Shown piece after piece: positions 1-8,048 of a DNA stretch of 64,000 nucleotides. Under the pieces are notes generated by a model. It did no database searches. It had not been told where the DNA came from and worked only from the letters and a program-made list of their open reading frames with translations. Position 1 is the stretch's first letter. Each line of letters begins with the position of its first letter. Position numbers and translations under genes: made by a program. This stretch comes from Rhizocola hellebori. Lineage in GTDB: Bacteria > Actinomycetota > Actinomycetes > Mycobacteriales > Micromonosporaceae. The stretch is taken from positions 62,001 through 126,000 of the forward strand of contig NZ_BONY01000007.1 of NCBI RefSeq assembly GCF_016862955.1, read 5' to 3'.

Positions 1-743
1 TGCTTCGGGGTGATCCGGTCGGCTACCTGTGCCGGAGTCGGAATCGACACCATCTCGGCTTCGGCCGGCATGGGTGCCGGGCGGGCCGGGATGAGGGTGG
101 CAGGGACAGGGACCTTAGTCGGGGCAGGGACGGTAGCAGGGGCAGGGACGGTAGTCGGTGCAGGCAGGTCGGTTGGGGCTGGGGATGTGGTTGGTGTGGT
201 GGTGGTGGTTTCGTTGATGGCTTGGCGGATCTGGCCGATGGTGGAGATGAGGCCAGCTACCCGTGACGGCTTAGGTGCGGCCGGTTGGTTGGTGTTGGTG
301 TTGTGGGATTCCCGGCGGATGAGGGCACGCATGTGGATTGCGAGCCCGGCCAGGGCGGGTGGGAACGCGCCGACCAGAGCGGCAAGCCAGATCTGCCATT
401 CCTCGGTGGCGTTGGACATGGTCATGAGCAGGTGGTACAGCGACTGTGCCGCTATGCCGATTCCTGCGGCGATGTAGGTGTTGTACTTGGCGAAGTTGGC
501 CACCCGCGCTGGTACTGGTGACATCCACAGGGTGAGTGCCACCACGACGTAGCCGTCTACACAGATCGGCATCAGCCACGCCATAGCGAAGGTGAAATCG
601 GGAAAGACGATGGTGCGGGTGAACCCGGCGATCTCTGCCAACGCGATCCAGGTGTCGGCGGACAGAGCAAATGAGGCACCTAGCACCGCCCAGGATCCGA
701 ACAGTGACAGCAGCGGTTCGCCGTTGCGGCGGTTACGTGTCAT
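1..743 (-). CDS. DUF2637/SpdB-like AICE membrane protein (partial, runs off the left edge)
   Basis: An open frame runs leftwards from ATG at 743 and is still open at base 1, so about 247 codons are visible. The start overlaps the stop of the next gene upstream (ATGA). Several hydrophobic segments are visible, for example the stretch around FALSADTWIALAEIAGF and the one around AMAWLMPICVDGYVVVAL. They are followed by a cytoplasmic Pro/Ala/Thr-rich tail with VPAPT-type repeats. DUF2637 proteins of this layout sit in the transfer operons of actinomycete integrative and conjugative elements, where Spd-type proteins assist intramycelial plasmid spread. The call rests on topology and neighbours, so the precise role is inferred. 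Confidence 0.7.
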   Translation of the reverse strand, partial: MTRNRRNGEPLLSLFGSWAVLGASFALSADTWIALAEIAGFTRTIVFPDFTFAMAWLMPICVDGYVVVALTLWMSPVPARVANFAKYNTYIAAGIGIAAQSLYHLLMTMSNATEEWQIWLAALVGAFPPALAGLAIHMRALIRRESHNTNTNQPAAPKPSRVAGLISTIGQIRQAINETTTTTPTTSPAPTDLPAPTTVPAPATVPAPTKVPVPATLIPARPAPMPAEAEMVSIPTPAQVADRITPK

Positions 744-1192
744 CACATCCACCGCCTGCCTTGCAGGTAGTGGTCGTCAGGGGTTTCCCGGGTGTACCAG
801 CTGTAGCAGATGACACACCGGTAGCGGGTGACGACATCAGCCGTATCGTCGTGGTCGCTTTCCATCGTGTTGCCGCAGCACCACGGGCCGTTCTCCAGTA
901 GCGAAGCCCAGTGGGAGGCGTAGGCGGTGACCAGACCTTCGATCACGTCCACGACGGTGTTGGAGGTTTCCGTCGAGCAGATCCGCAGACGGCTCATCCT
1001 GTCGTGGGAGGGGGAGGCGAAACGCACCTCGATACCGGCCGCGTCGAAGCGGGCCTGAACACAGGACACGGTGATAACGACATCGTCGTTCATGCGTAGG
1101 TCGTCGCCAACCTGGTGCGCGGCCAGAGTTTCGTAGACCGTGTCAGCTTGGGCGTACGGATACCAGTTGGGAACCTGCAGAGATGTGGTCAT
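743..1192 (-). CDS. Hypothetical AICE protein with Cys pairs
   Basis: A 149-aa protein that I do not recognise. ATG at 1192 is preceded by GGAAAGGA at a good distance, and the stop overlaps the start of the membrane protein downstream. The C-terminal third contains two Cys pairs (WCCGN and CVIC) about 22 residues apart, which could form a small zinc-ribbon. The N-terminal part is acidic and has no membrane segment. It lies five bases after the preceding HTH gene, so it is almost certainly co-transcribed with the conjugation operon. Any role in transfer is inference from position only. Confidence 0.7.
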   Translation of the reverse strand: MTTSLQVPNWYPYAQADTVYETLAAHQVGDDLRMNDDVVITVSCVQARFDAAGIEVRFASPSHDRMSRLRICSTETSNTVVDVIEGLVTAYASHWASLLENGPWCCGNTMESDHDDTADVVTRYRCVICYSWYTRETPDDHYLQGRRWM

Positions 1193-1197
1193 GGCTG

Positions 1198-1884
1198 TCA
1201 GTCCTTTCCGTTGAGTACGAACAGGGTTGGTGCTGTGTGGGCAGGACTGGCAGCGGGTCGGGCCGACTGCACAGCTTTGGCCACACGGGTTGTGCCGTTG
1301 GTGTGTGTGGTTTTGCCGTGCAGTTCGGCGATCAGGTCGGGGGTGAGCCGTTGCTTCACTGCTGCCGGGTCTTCCTTGTAGCGTTTGCGTAGCAGCGGGC
1401 GGACAACGGCCATCGATGGGCACGCCGATTCCTTGGCACTGAAGCGGAAGCCGCATCCCGGGCAGCTGGCAGCTGGCGGGATACCAGGGTGATGGTCGGC
1501 GAACACGGCCGCCAGAACAGGAACCGTCACACTCAGACCGGCCTTGATCAGCCTTAGGTCCAAGGTGTGGCGTTCGGCACGATCGCCGTAACGCTGCTGT
1601 GCCGCCTGACGGCTGACACCCAGCGCCTCACCGATCGCGTCCCATGAATACGGGACCTTACGAAGACCTACCACCGCCAACGTGGTGACGGCTTCGGCCT
1701 CAGCGGCTAGCGATGCCATGATGCGCAGCGCTTCCACGTCACCGGCAGCCACCCGGGCCGCATAGGCCCTGAGGATGCGGCGGGTGAACGCGTCGAACTC
1801 CTGATTGGACTTGTCGCGCTTAGGATGCTTACGCACCAGCGGACGCGCAGTCCTTGTGGCCGGGACGGCCGGGTCGATGGTCAT
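1198..1884 (-). CDS. Helix-turn-helix AICE protein
   Basis: A 228-aa soluble protein. Residues around 75-100 (SWDAIGEALGVSRQAAQQR) form a clear helix-turn-helix of the kind that binds DNA. A CPGC motif and later Cys residues near the middle could bind zinc. The ATG at 1884 overlaps the stop of the metalloprotein gene upstream (ATGA), so translation is coupled. Similar small HTH proteins are frequent in actinomycete element operons, with no assigned function. I infer a regulatory or DNA-processing role within the element. Confidence 0.7.
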   Translation of the reverse strand: MTIDPAVPATRTARPLVRKHPKRDKSNQEFDAFTRRILRAYAARVAAGDVEALRIMASLAAEAEAVTTLAVVGLRKVPYSWDAIGEALGVSRQAAQQRYGDRAERHTLDLRLIKAGLSVTVPVLAAVFADHHPGIPPAASCPGCGFRFSAKESACPSMAVVRPLLRKRYKEDPAAVKQRLTPDLIAELHGKTTHTNGTTRVAKAVQSARPAASPAHTAPTLFVLNGKD

Positions 1885-2582
1885 GACTCACCACCGTCGG
1901 AGTTGTCGGCGGTGAACGGTGTGTCGCAGACGCCACAGTCGATCGGCCCCAGGTCGAAAACCTTGCGGGACAGCCGAATCTTGCGTCCGCAGTCGCACGT
2001 GCAGGAAAGGCCGTTGTTCGAGCTGGACCTTTCCTTGCCCTTGGCCGGTTCAGCGTGCCGGTAGGCGCGCAGCGCCGCGCTCAAGGCTTTGATTTGGGTG
2101 CGGTACTTACGTGCCGCTGGATCGGTCAGTGTGCACGGCGACCAGCCCAGCTTGCGATCCTTGACAGGTTCCAAACCGAGTTCACGGGCGAGCTTGGCGA
2201 ACTTCTCGTTGTGGTAGCGGCCCTGCCGCGACGTGTCCTTAATGCTGCGTACATCGGCCAAAGCGTGCGCTGCCTCGTGCAACAGCGTCTTGAGCACTTC
2301 ATCGGCGGGACGCGACAGGCCCTCACCGGAGATCAGAACCTCAGGCAGGAGCTGCTCGCCGTGCTGCCAGCGCAGCGAAGCGAAATGGCCCCACTTCAGA
2401 TTCTGCTTCGGACCGGCCGGTGAACCCGACGCCACCACCAGCACTACCTGCGGCACCTCAAGGTGACGTTCACGAATCGCCGACCAGCAGCCCTCCAACA
2501 CCGCCAACAACGCGGCAGGAGAGAACCCGTCTTGACACGTACCTGTCAACGACTTGCCGATGGCAGTCTTTGCTTTCGTCAT
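1881..2582 (-). CDS. SprT-like zinc metalloprotein
   Basis: A 233-aa protein with the zinc-protease signature HEAAH near residue 100 (LLHEAAHALAD). A later His in GRYHNEKF is a possible third zinc ligand. The C-terminus has four Cys in CTCDC and CGVC, typical of the zinc ribbon that closes SprT-like proteins. Such proteins are common cargo in actinomycete integrative elements and phages, and are related to the DNA-protein-crosslink proteases SprT and Spartan. Whether this one cleaves protein is unproven. It overlaps both neighbours by four bases and is part of the minus-strand transfer operon. Confidence 0.75.
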   Translation of the reverse strand: MTKAKTAIGKSLTGTCQDGFSPAALLAVLEGCWSAIRERHLEVPQVVLVVASGSPAGPKQNLKWGHFASLRWQHGEQLLPEVLISGEGLSRPADEVLKTLLHEAAHALADVRSIKDTSRQGRYHNEKFAKLARELGLEPVKDRKLGWSPCTLTDPAARKYRTQIKALSAALRAYRHAEPAKGKERSSSNNGLSCTCDCGRKIRLSRKVFDLGPIDCGVCDTPFTADNSDGGES

Positions 2583-3037
2583 TGGGCACCGCCGAACGCG
2601 TAGTCCCAGACGAACGCGACCATGCGCAGCAGGCAGATAACCTCGTCAGCGGTGCGGCCCTTGGCGTCGTTGTAGTCGTACGCCGAGGTCAACTCGCCCT
2701 CGGTGGCGTGCACGACACAGAAATCGAGGAACACCATGGCTGCCTCGAAATCGGGGAAACCCGGATCGTCGAACATCTGCGCCGGAGCGTCGACCGGGCC
2801 GCCGTAACACACGATCCCGATCGCGCCGACCAAACAAGCGGGCGGGGTGTACACCGCCGCTGTGTTGTCGTAGTAGCTGGCCTGGATCCAGCCATGCCGC
2901 TCTAGGTAGTCAGCTGCCGACAGCAGCGTGGCCGCGACCGTGTCAGTGCAGGCGAAGCGCTCCAGATCGACCGCCGTGCACGGCAGTGTGACGGCGGGGG
3001 TCACCGGGTCGGTGACCTGATTTTGGGTAGACTGCAT
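2579..3037 (-). CDS. DUF6197-like AICE protein
   Basis: A 152-aa acidic protein. ATG at 3037 has GGGAG eight bases upstream, and the stop overlaps the SprT-like gene. The segment around AADYLERHGWIQASY followed by CLVGAIGI resembles the family annotated as DUF6197, whose members are scattered through actinomycete mobile elements with unknown function. I assign the family by eye only. It is the first gene after an intergenic inverted repeat, so it may begin its own transcript or be attenuated by that hairpin. Confidence 0.65.
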   Translation of the reverse strand: MQSTQNQVTDPVTPAVTLPCTAVDLERFACTDTVAATLLSAADYLERHGWIQASYYDNTAAVYTPPACLVGAIGIVCYGGPVDAPAQMFDDPGFPDFEAAMVFLDFCVVHATEGELTSAYDYNDAKGRTADEVICLLRMVAFVWDYAFGGAQ

Positions 3038-3068
3038 CGCAACCGCTCCCTTCGGGGGGTTGTTGGGG

Positions 3069-3115
3069 CCGACAACACCAGAAGCTTTCTCAGGGCTTAG
3101 GTCTGGTGTTGTCGG
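3069..3115. promoter_or_regulatory. 14-bp perfect inverted repeat between operon genes
   Basis: The arms CCGACAACACCAGA (3069-3082) and TCTGGTGTTGTCGG (3102-3115) pair perfectly around a 19-nt loop. The repeat lies in the 135-bp gap between two minus-strand genes. No clear T-run follows on the transcribed strand, so an attenuator, an mRNA-stabilising hairpin or a regulator site are all possible. Confidence 0.6.
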
Positions 3116-3172
3116 TTTGGCCTCCTAATGGCCACCACACCCGCCGAACGAATTCGGCCGGCATGGAAGCGG

Positions 3173-3604
3173 TCAGGTCAGCGTTGTCTTCGCATCAGGC
3201 GGGCCGAACACTTTGCGGAGCATGAGGTGGGTGACCGCGATCAGGTGGCGGCACTGGGCCTGCGCCACCGGCTCGGCCGGGTCCAGGGTCAGCACCACCC
3301 GCAGCTCCATCCGGTTGCGCCGTCCGTCGCGGCGCCGGTGCCGGGTGGCGACCACCCGCCCCACCTCGGCGCGCCAGACTTCCGGGATCGACGTGTGCTC
3401 CCCGTCGGGCATCGTCAGCGCCGTGCACACGTGCCCACCGGCGCACCAGTCCGGGTGCCCGGCTGAGTCCTGCCCGACCGCGACGGCAGCGGCCGGTGCC
3501 TTGTCCAGCACGGGCTGCCAGCGTCGCACCGCACTGGCACTCGCAGCGGTGTTGGTCATCGGATCGTTCTTTACCTGTTGAGGGTCGTGGACAGCGGATT
3601 TCAT
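3173..3604 (-). CDS. DUF6907-like small AICE protein
   Basis: A 143-aa protein. ATG at 3604 overlaps the stop of the FtsK-like gene and has GAGGAG five bases upstream. The central motif HPDWCAGGHVC followed by GEHTS is the hallmark of small proteins grouped as DUF6907, which accompany actinomycete mobile elements and regulators. The Cys/His arrangement may bind a metal. No function is known to me. Co-translation with the transfer motor suggests a role in conjugation or its control, but that is inference. Confidence 0.65.
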   Translation of the reverse strand: MKSAVHDPQQVKNDPMTNTAASASAVRRWQPVLDKAPAAAVAVGQDSAGHPDWCAGGHVCTALTMPDGEHTSIPEVWRAEVGRVVATRHRRRDGRRNRMELRVVLTLDPAEPVAQAQCRHLIAVTHLMLRKVFGPPDAKTTLT

Positions 3605-4455
3605 GGCTTCTCCTCTGCCGTGGCCGCAGTGCGCCGTGCCTGCGATACGTTGGCGGCGTGTGCGGCGATGCGGGCGCAGTCGTCGTCGGTCAGGTAGGCG
3701 GTCTTCACCAGATGTGGCACCCCGCCCTCGGCGATCAGCAGCCCCGACCCTTGATTGGTGGGGCTGATCGTGTTGGCCGACCAGCCTTTAGCCGCCCACC
3801 CGTGGCCCAGCACAATGTCCGACGAGGAGTCGGTGGTGCACCGTCCGGCGAACCGCCACGCGAACAGATCCCGCAGGCTGGTAGGGATGATGTCCGAGGA
3901 CGGGCGCTGAGTCGCCGCGACCACGATGATCCCCACCGCCCTACCCCTAGCCACCAAATCGCGCAGCAGCGCCGAAAACAGTTCCTGGGTCTTACGATCC
4001 CCGGCCGTGGCCGAGTAGTAGGCGATCTCGTCGATGGCCAGCAGGATCGCCAGGAACCGGTCATTGCGGCTGATCTTGCGGCGGCCGACCGCGAGCAGGT
4101 AGGTGTAGCGGTTGTCCATCACCGTTTGCAGCTTGCGCAACGTTGCTAGGGCGTGGTTGATGTCCGGGCCGACGAACACGTCCGCGCATTGAGCCCACTG
4201 GCCCAGTTCCACCTGTTTGCCGTCCATCAGGCACAGACGGCAATCCGGTGACAGGGCGGCATGCGCCACGATCAGGTTCAGCAGCGCCGACTTACCTGCC
4301 CCCGGCTCGCCGCCGATGGCCATATTGCGGAAGATCAGCGGCACCTGCACCGGCTGGCCGAACTCGTCGATACCGATGAACAGCGGATCGAAAATCGACA
4401 GCACCGGCCCGACCCGGTCAGGATCGGTTGCCGCGCACGCCGTCAATGTGGACAT
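3601..4455 (-). CDS. FtsK/SpoIIIE-type DNA translocase, motor domain (TraSA/TraB-like)
   Basis: A 284-aa ATPase. ATG at 4455 is chosen because translation further upstream is a shadow of the SSB gene. Walker A is GGEPGAGKSA and Walker B is LLAIDEIA; the segment VVAATQRPSSDIIP is the usual FtsK/HerA motif after Walker B. Proteins of this family pump double-stranded DNA between mycelial cells during actinomycete conjugation. This one starts almost directly at the nucleotide-binding core and lacks its own membrane segments. A separate gene at 5633-6508 encodes a membrane protein that resembles the missing N-terminal half, so the pump seems to be split over two genes. Confidence 0.85.
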   Translation of the reverse strand: MSTLTACAATDPDRVGPVLSIFDPLFIGIDEFGQPVQVPLIFRNMAIGGEPGAGKSALLNLIVAHAALSPDCRLCLMDGKQVELGQWAQCADVFVGPDINHALATLRKLQTVMDNRYTYLLAVGRRKISRNDRFLAILLAIDEIAYYSATAGDRKTQELFSALLRDLVARGRAVGIIVVAATQRPSSDIIPTSLRDLFAWRFAGRCTTDSSSDIVLGHGWAAKGWSANTISPTNQGSGLLIAEGGVPHLVKTAYLTDDDCARIAAHAANVSQARRTAATAEEKP

Positions 4456-4466
4456 GACCGCCCGCC

Positions 4467-4919
4467 TTACGCCGCGACCAGCGGACGGGTGGAGGTGGCT
4501 GTATCCCAGGCGTCGTCTGGCACGTTGGTGGGCAGGAACCCGTCGCCCTTGCTGCGCGACATCTTGGCGACCTTCGCCGTGGCGAACCGCAGCGACGGGG
4601 CCACTTCCTCCACATCCAGCTGGTACATCGAGCGTTTCTCGCCGTCGTCGGTTTCCCACTTCGACAGCCGCAACCGGCCCACCACGACCACCCGCATCCC
4701 CTTGGCGAGTGATTCGGCCGCGTGCTCGGCCAGCTCCCGCCACGCCGTGCAGTTCATGAACAGCGACTCGCCGTCGCGGTACTCACCCGAAGCCTTGTCA
4801 TACACCCGGGGTGTGGAGGCCACCGTGAACTTGCAACACGCCGCCCCGTTAGGCAGGAAACGCAGATCCGGCTCACCGGTCAGGTTCCCCACCATCGTCA
4901 ACACCGTCTCGTTCGACAT
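4467..4919 (-). CDS. ssb: Single-stranded DNA-binding protein
   Basis: A 150-aa protein with an OB-fold SSB sequence: TMVGNLTGEPDLRFLPNG at the N-terminus, then the conserved region FMNCTAWRELAEHAAESL and GMRVVVVGRL. The start at 4919 is preceded by GGGAG at nine bases. The usual acidic DDDIPF tail of chromosomal SSB is absent and the C-terminus ends in STRPLVAA, as expected for an element-encoded paralogue. It would coat single-stranded DNA during replication of the element, or protect it on entry. It sits 11 bases before the FtsK motor gene in the same operon. Confidence 0.9.
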   Translation of the reverse strand: MSNETVLTMVGNLTGEPDLRFLPNGAACCKFTVASTPRVYDKASGEYRDGESLFMNCTAWRELAEHAAESLAKGMRVVVVGRLRLSKWETDDGEKRSMYQLDVEEVAPSLRFATAKVAKMSRSKGDGFLPTNVPDDAWDTATSTRPLVAA

Positions 4920-5023
4920 CGAACCTTGCTCCCTCACATCGAAAATTTCTTGTTTCACACGCCTGTCTGGCGGCTACCACACCGGCCGGACACCCAGCCA
5001 GTCTGGAAGCAGTCACACCCGGC

Positions 5024-5599
5024 CTACACGGCACCGAGCTTGGCCAAGAAGTCCCGTCGGAACGGCAAAGCGGTCAGCGGCCACGAGGCCAGCAGCGAGC
5101 ACGGCTCCACGTCGGCCAACGCCGGTAGCCCGCACACCCGACCCGCGAACCGGCCAGCAGGATGATTCCCGGCAGGCTCACCGCCGCGGTACACCTCGAA
5201 GCAGGCCGTGTCGAGGTCCACGATGTAGCCCCAGTCGGTCCACACGCTGTCGAAAGCGGTCACCGTGCTGTCCAGGATCACCCCGGCGGCCAGGATGCCC
5301 ACCGGATGGCCCTGCGTGCGGCGTAGCAGGCAATACCAATCCGTGGTGCTCGCCGAACCCACCGTCATGTCCGACCAGCGGTGAAGTTGCTGCACATCCT
5401 GCGGTGTTGGCTTGTCGTCGTCGCGGACCACTCGAAGCGCCCGCACCTGGTCAGGCAGCTGCGAGGCCTTGGCCCGCGCACGGCTGCGTAGCCAGCGCAG
5501 CACCCACGCGCCCGTGCCCTGCGGGTAGGAGTCGTCGTGTACGTAGGAGATCTTCTCTGTTCCGTCGACCGCGAAGCCGAGAAACCCTCTGCTGGCCAT
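5024..5599 (-). CDS. Conserved hypothetical element/phage protein
   Basis: A 191-aa protein of unknown function. ATG at 5599 has GGGGAA five bases upstream, and a TTG twelve bases earlier is a weaker alternative. The N-terminus SRGFLGFAVDGTEKISY resembles conserved proteins found in actinophages and actinomycete integrative elements, none of which has an assigned role as far as I know. It has no signal peptide or membrane segment. It lies between the membrane half and the SSB-motor half of the split DNA pump, with a 33-bp gap on one side and a 104-bp gap on the other. Confidence 0.7.
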   Translation of the reverse strand: MASRGFLGFAVDGTEKISYVHDDSYPQGTGAWVLRWLRSRARAKASQLPDQVRALRVVRDDDKPTPQDVQQLHRWSDMTVGSASTTDWYCLLRRTQGHPVGILAAGVILDSTVTAFDSVWTDWGYIVDLDTACFEVYRGGEPAGNHPAGRFAGRVCGLPALADVEPCSLLASWPLTALPFRRDFLAKLGAV

Positions 5600-5632
5600 C
5601 ACATTCCCCAATCCATCACTAGCAAGTTCGTG

Positions 5633-6508
5633 TCAGCGACGCCCACGCGGATCGACCGCAGGCTCAGGCACGTCGTCCAAGTCCAAACCCGACACGGGCA
5701 CCCCAGCCGCGGATTCGGCCGGCCAAATCCCCACCCCCGCGAACTCGCGGGCCAGCGGCGAGGACACCAGGCGCTGCAACGGATCCCGCCGTGCGATGTC
5801 GACCCGCACCAGCGCGGCGTAGCGTGTCGACGCGCGGCACACCCGCACCTCACCGGCCCAGCACGCCACCGCCATCCGGCCCGTACCGCCATCCAGATCA
5901 GCCAGATCCAGGCCAGGGCGCAGCCACACCCACACCCGCTCACCCGCCGGTGTCGGACGAGCCAGAAGGATGAACGGCAACGTGATCGGCCGGGCCTTGC
6001 CCTTGCTCGCCGCCCGGATCACCTCAGCGAACGTCACCCGCAGCCGATGCCGCACGATGACGCACCAGCCCCATGCGGTCAGCCAGCGCCGCACCCGTCG
6101 CAGCACCACACACGCCACCGCAGTCGTAGCGAGCACCCCGGCGGCCAGCCACGCTGACACGTACGTGTCAAGCAGCCACCACGCCGTCAGCAGCAGCCCC
6201 ACGGCTGCCAGCTCCAGCGACCACCACCACACCGCCCGCAGCACCGGCCACACCCGCACCACGACAGCTGTCGTTACGCCGAACACCGCAGCCACCATCG
6301 CGCCCAACACCAGCGCCAGCGCCACACGGGCCACCGTCGAGGTCGACGACACCAACTGCGACGCCACTACTGCGCCGACCACACCGGACACAGCCGCCGC
6401 CACAGACCCGACGACGCGAGCCCGATGCGCATACCAGCGCGACACCGACGGCTCCACCACCGACACCGCCGCCGGAACAGGACGATCACCAAAGAGTCTG
6501 CTTCCCAT
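5633..6508 (-). CDS. Membrane half of a split FtsK-like transfer protein
   Basis: A 291-aa protein, the first gene of the minus-strand transfer operon. ATG at 6508 has a strong AGGAGG five bases upstream. Hydrophobic segments fill roughly residues 35-150, for example VVGAVVASQLV and LELAAVGLLLTAWWLL. A soluble C-terminal domain follows, with ERVWVWLRPGLDLADL and MAVACWAGEVRV. That soluble block resembles the region lying just before the ATPase core in full-length AICE FtsK/TraB proteins. No Walker motif is present. I infer that it pairs with the motor protein at 3601-4455. Confidence 0.7.
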   Translation of the reverse strand: MGSRLFGDRPVPAAVSVVEPSVSRWYAHRARVVGSVAAAVSGVVGAVVASQLVSSTSTVARVALALVLGAMVAAVFGVTTAVVVRVWPVLRAVWWWSLELAAVGLLLTAWWLLDTYVSAWLAAGVLATTAVACVVLRRVRRWLTAWGWCVIVRHRLRVTFAEVIRAASKGKARPITLPFILLARPTPAGERVWVWLRPGLDLADLDGGTGRMAVACWAGEVRVCRASTRYAALVRVDIARRDPLQRLVSSPLAREFAGVGIWPAESAAGVPVSGLDLDDVPEPAVDPRGRR

Positions 6509-6586
6509 TTCGACCTCCTGCTGTCTGTGGCATCGAGGCCAAACCGCCGGCCGTGGCCTCGTCCATCGAACTATATGCACACTGTA

Positions 6587-6604
6587 CACCTTATGCATAA
6601 GGTG
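6587..6604. promoter_or_regulatory. 18-bp perfect palindrome in the divergent transfer/regulator promoter
   Basis: CACCTTATGCATAAGGTG is a perfect palindrome in the 168-bp space between the transfer operon (minus) and the GntR gene (plus). A TATGCA element lies just upstream at 6574-6579. KorSA-type GntR repressors of actinomycete elements bind palindromes in their own and the pra/tra promoters, so this is the best operator candidate. Confidence 0.65.
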
Positions 6605-6676
6605 CGCTAGGTGTTCTGTGTGCAGATGCGATGTGGGAGACTGACCTCCTGGTACCTGCAGCAGAGGAGCCCCAGG

Positions 6677-7138
6677 TTGACCGAGATCTCAGGACAACCG
6701 GCATATCAGCAGATCGCGCATGACCTTCGGCGAAAGATCGCCGAAGGTATCTACGAGGTGGGTGAAGCGATCCCCGCGACGAACCAGCTGATGACCATGT
6801 ACCACGGATCGATCACAGTCGTCCGGGCGGCAATCAAAGAGCTGCAGGCCGAGGGTGTCCTTATCGGCCAACCCGGCAAGGGAGTTTACGTACAGCGCAA
6901 GCCGTCCGATGACGAGCTAGCCCGCAAGTCGGACAGCCACGCCCGCCTCGCCGAGCTGGAGGAGGAGGTCCGAAGGCTGGCACAGGCGCTCAGCAGCGAC
7001 ACGTCTGATCTGACCGATATCCGCAGGCAGATCGGTGTCATGCAGAGCCAAATCATGGAGCTGTACGGCCGAATGGGCATGCCGTACAGCCACGATGCAC
7101 CAATCCCGGCGAGGTCGAAGAAGGCAAAATCTGCTTAA
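6677..7138 (+). CDS. GntR-family repressor (KorSA-like)
   Basis: About 153 aa from TTG at 6677, chosen because GAGGAG lies eight bases upstream and the homology starts at LTEISGQPAYQQIA; a longer start at 6611 is possible. The N-terminal winged helix has AEGIYEVGEAIPATNQLMTM and ends with GQPGKGVYV, classic GntR features. Residues about 95-130 are heptad-rich (LAELEEEVRRLAQAL) and probably form a coiled coil instead of a metabolite-binding domain. In pSAM2-type elements the equivalent gene represses transfer and replication. It is divergent from the transfer operon across a palindrome. Confidence 0.85.
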   Translation: MTEISGQPAYQQIAHDLRRKIAEGIYEVGEAIPATNQLMTMYHGSITVVRAAIKELQAEGVLIGQPGKGVYVQRKPSDDELARKSDSHARLAELEEEVRRLAQALSSDTSDLTDIRRQIGVMQSQIMELYGRMGMPYSHDAPIPARSKKAKSA

Positions 7139-7166
7139 CCCCTACGTATGGCGAGCAGGTGATCTG

Positions 7167-8048
7167 ATGGACGGCCAGCCCGAAGCGGGCAAGGTTGTGA
7201 ACCTCCGACGCAATCCCGCGTACAAGCCCGACCTGGCTGCCCTTGCCAGGGACCAGATCGCTGCAGGCAGGCGAAAACTTGGCTTGAGCCAGAAGGAATT
7301 CGCCGAACTGCTCGCCCCGCTCCTGGGCTGGTCACCCTCTGCGGAAATCGTGGAGGGATGGGAGACCAGCGCCGTCCCGCCCGGCGACGTGATTTTGGCA
7401 GTTGGCATGGCCACGCAAGGCACCGAGCACAACGTGCTGACCATGGCGTTGGACTCAGACGCCGAACGAGTCGTCGACATTATCGGTGGCGTTGTCGGCG
7501 ATCTCCATCGCTTGCTCGGCGCGCCGGATGTTCGTCAGGTGTACGAAACAAGAGGCATGATTGCGCGCTCGCAATGGAACGGCATCCTCGAGAACGCGAA
7601 CGAGCACATTTGGCTTTATGGCATGGCGGAACTTGGCTATGCCCTTGACGACTCGGTACCTGAGCTGCTGCAGAAGGCAGCCGCAAGCGGCTGCAGCATC
7701 CGAGTTCTTCTGCTCGACCCTGACTACTCGGGCGCTGCCGACATCGACGTCGACGAAGGCAACCCGGCGGGCACACTCAGCCCTCGCATTCGGGCCGCAT
7801 ATAGCAGGTTCCGGCAGATGGCAACCCGCTGCGGCAGGCAGATGCAGATCAGGGTCTACAACGCCCCACCAACCGTGAGCGTTGTACGCGGTGACGGCCG
7901 CATGTTCGTCACCCCCTACCTGCGATTCTTTGTAGGCGGCAATTCGCCGACCTTCGAGCTGGAAGACATTCCAGACGGCAAGATGTTCAACCGGTACACC
8001 CGGCATTTCGAAACCGTGTGGCAGATCGCGAAAGAATGGACACGATGA
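7167..8048 (+). CDS. XRE-type regulator with a C-terminal sensor-like domain
   Basis: A 293-aa protein. Residues about 24-70 (RRKLGLSQKEFAELLAPLLGWSPSAEIVEGWE) are an XRE helix-turn-helix. The C-terminal region (about 125-290) starts near RGMIARSQWNGILENANEHIWLYG and contains CSIRVLLLDPD. It resembles the DUF5919 or phospholipase-D-like sensor modules seen behind XRE domains in actinomycetes. The stop overlaps the NUDIX gene start (ATGA), so the two are translationally coupled. This XRE-NUDIX pair is common at the right side of AICEs. The family of the C-terminal domain is a by-eye assignment. Confidence 0.75.
   Translation: MDGQPEAGKVVNLRRNPAYKPDLAALARDQIAAGRRKLGLSQKEFAELLAPLLGWSPSAEIVEGWETSAVPPGDVILAVGMATQGTEHNVLTMALDSDAERVVDIIGGVVGDLHRLLGAPDVRQVYETRGMIARSQWNGILENANEHIWLYGMAELGYALDDSVPELLQKAAASGCSIRVLLLDPDYSGAADIDVDEGNPAGTLSPRIRAAYSRFRQMATRCGRQMQIRVYNAPPTVSVVRGDGRMFVTPYLRFFVGGNSPTFELEDIPDGKMFNRYTRHFETVWQIAKEWTR

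Noticed and set aside
4261-5622. 453-codon plus-strand frame across the SSB gene
   Set aside because: It is antisense to ssb and the neighbouring element gene, has low-complexity Arg/Pro composition and shows no domain.
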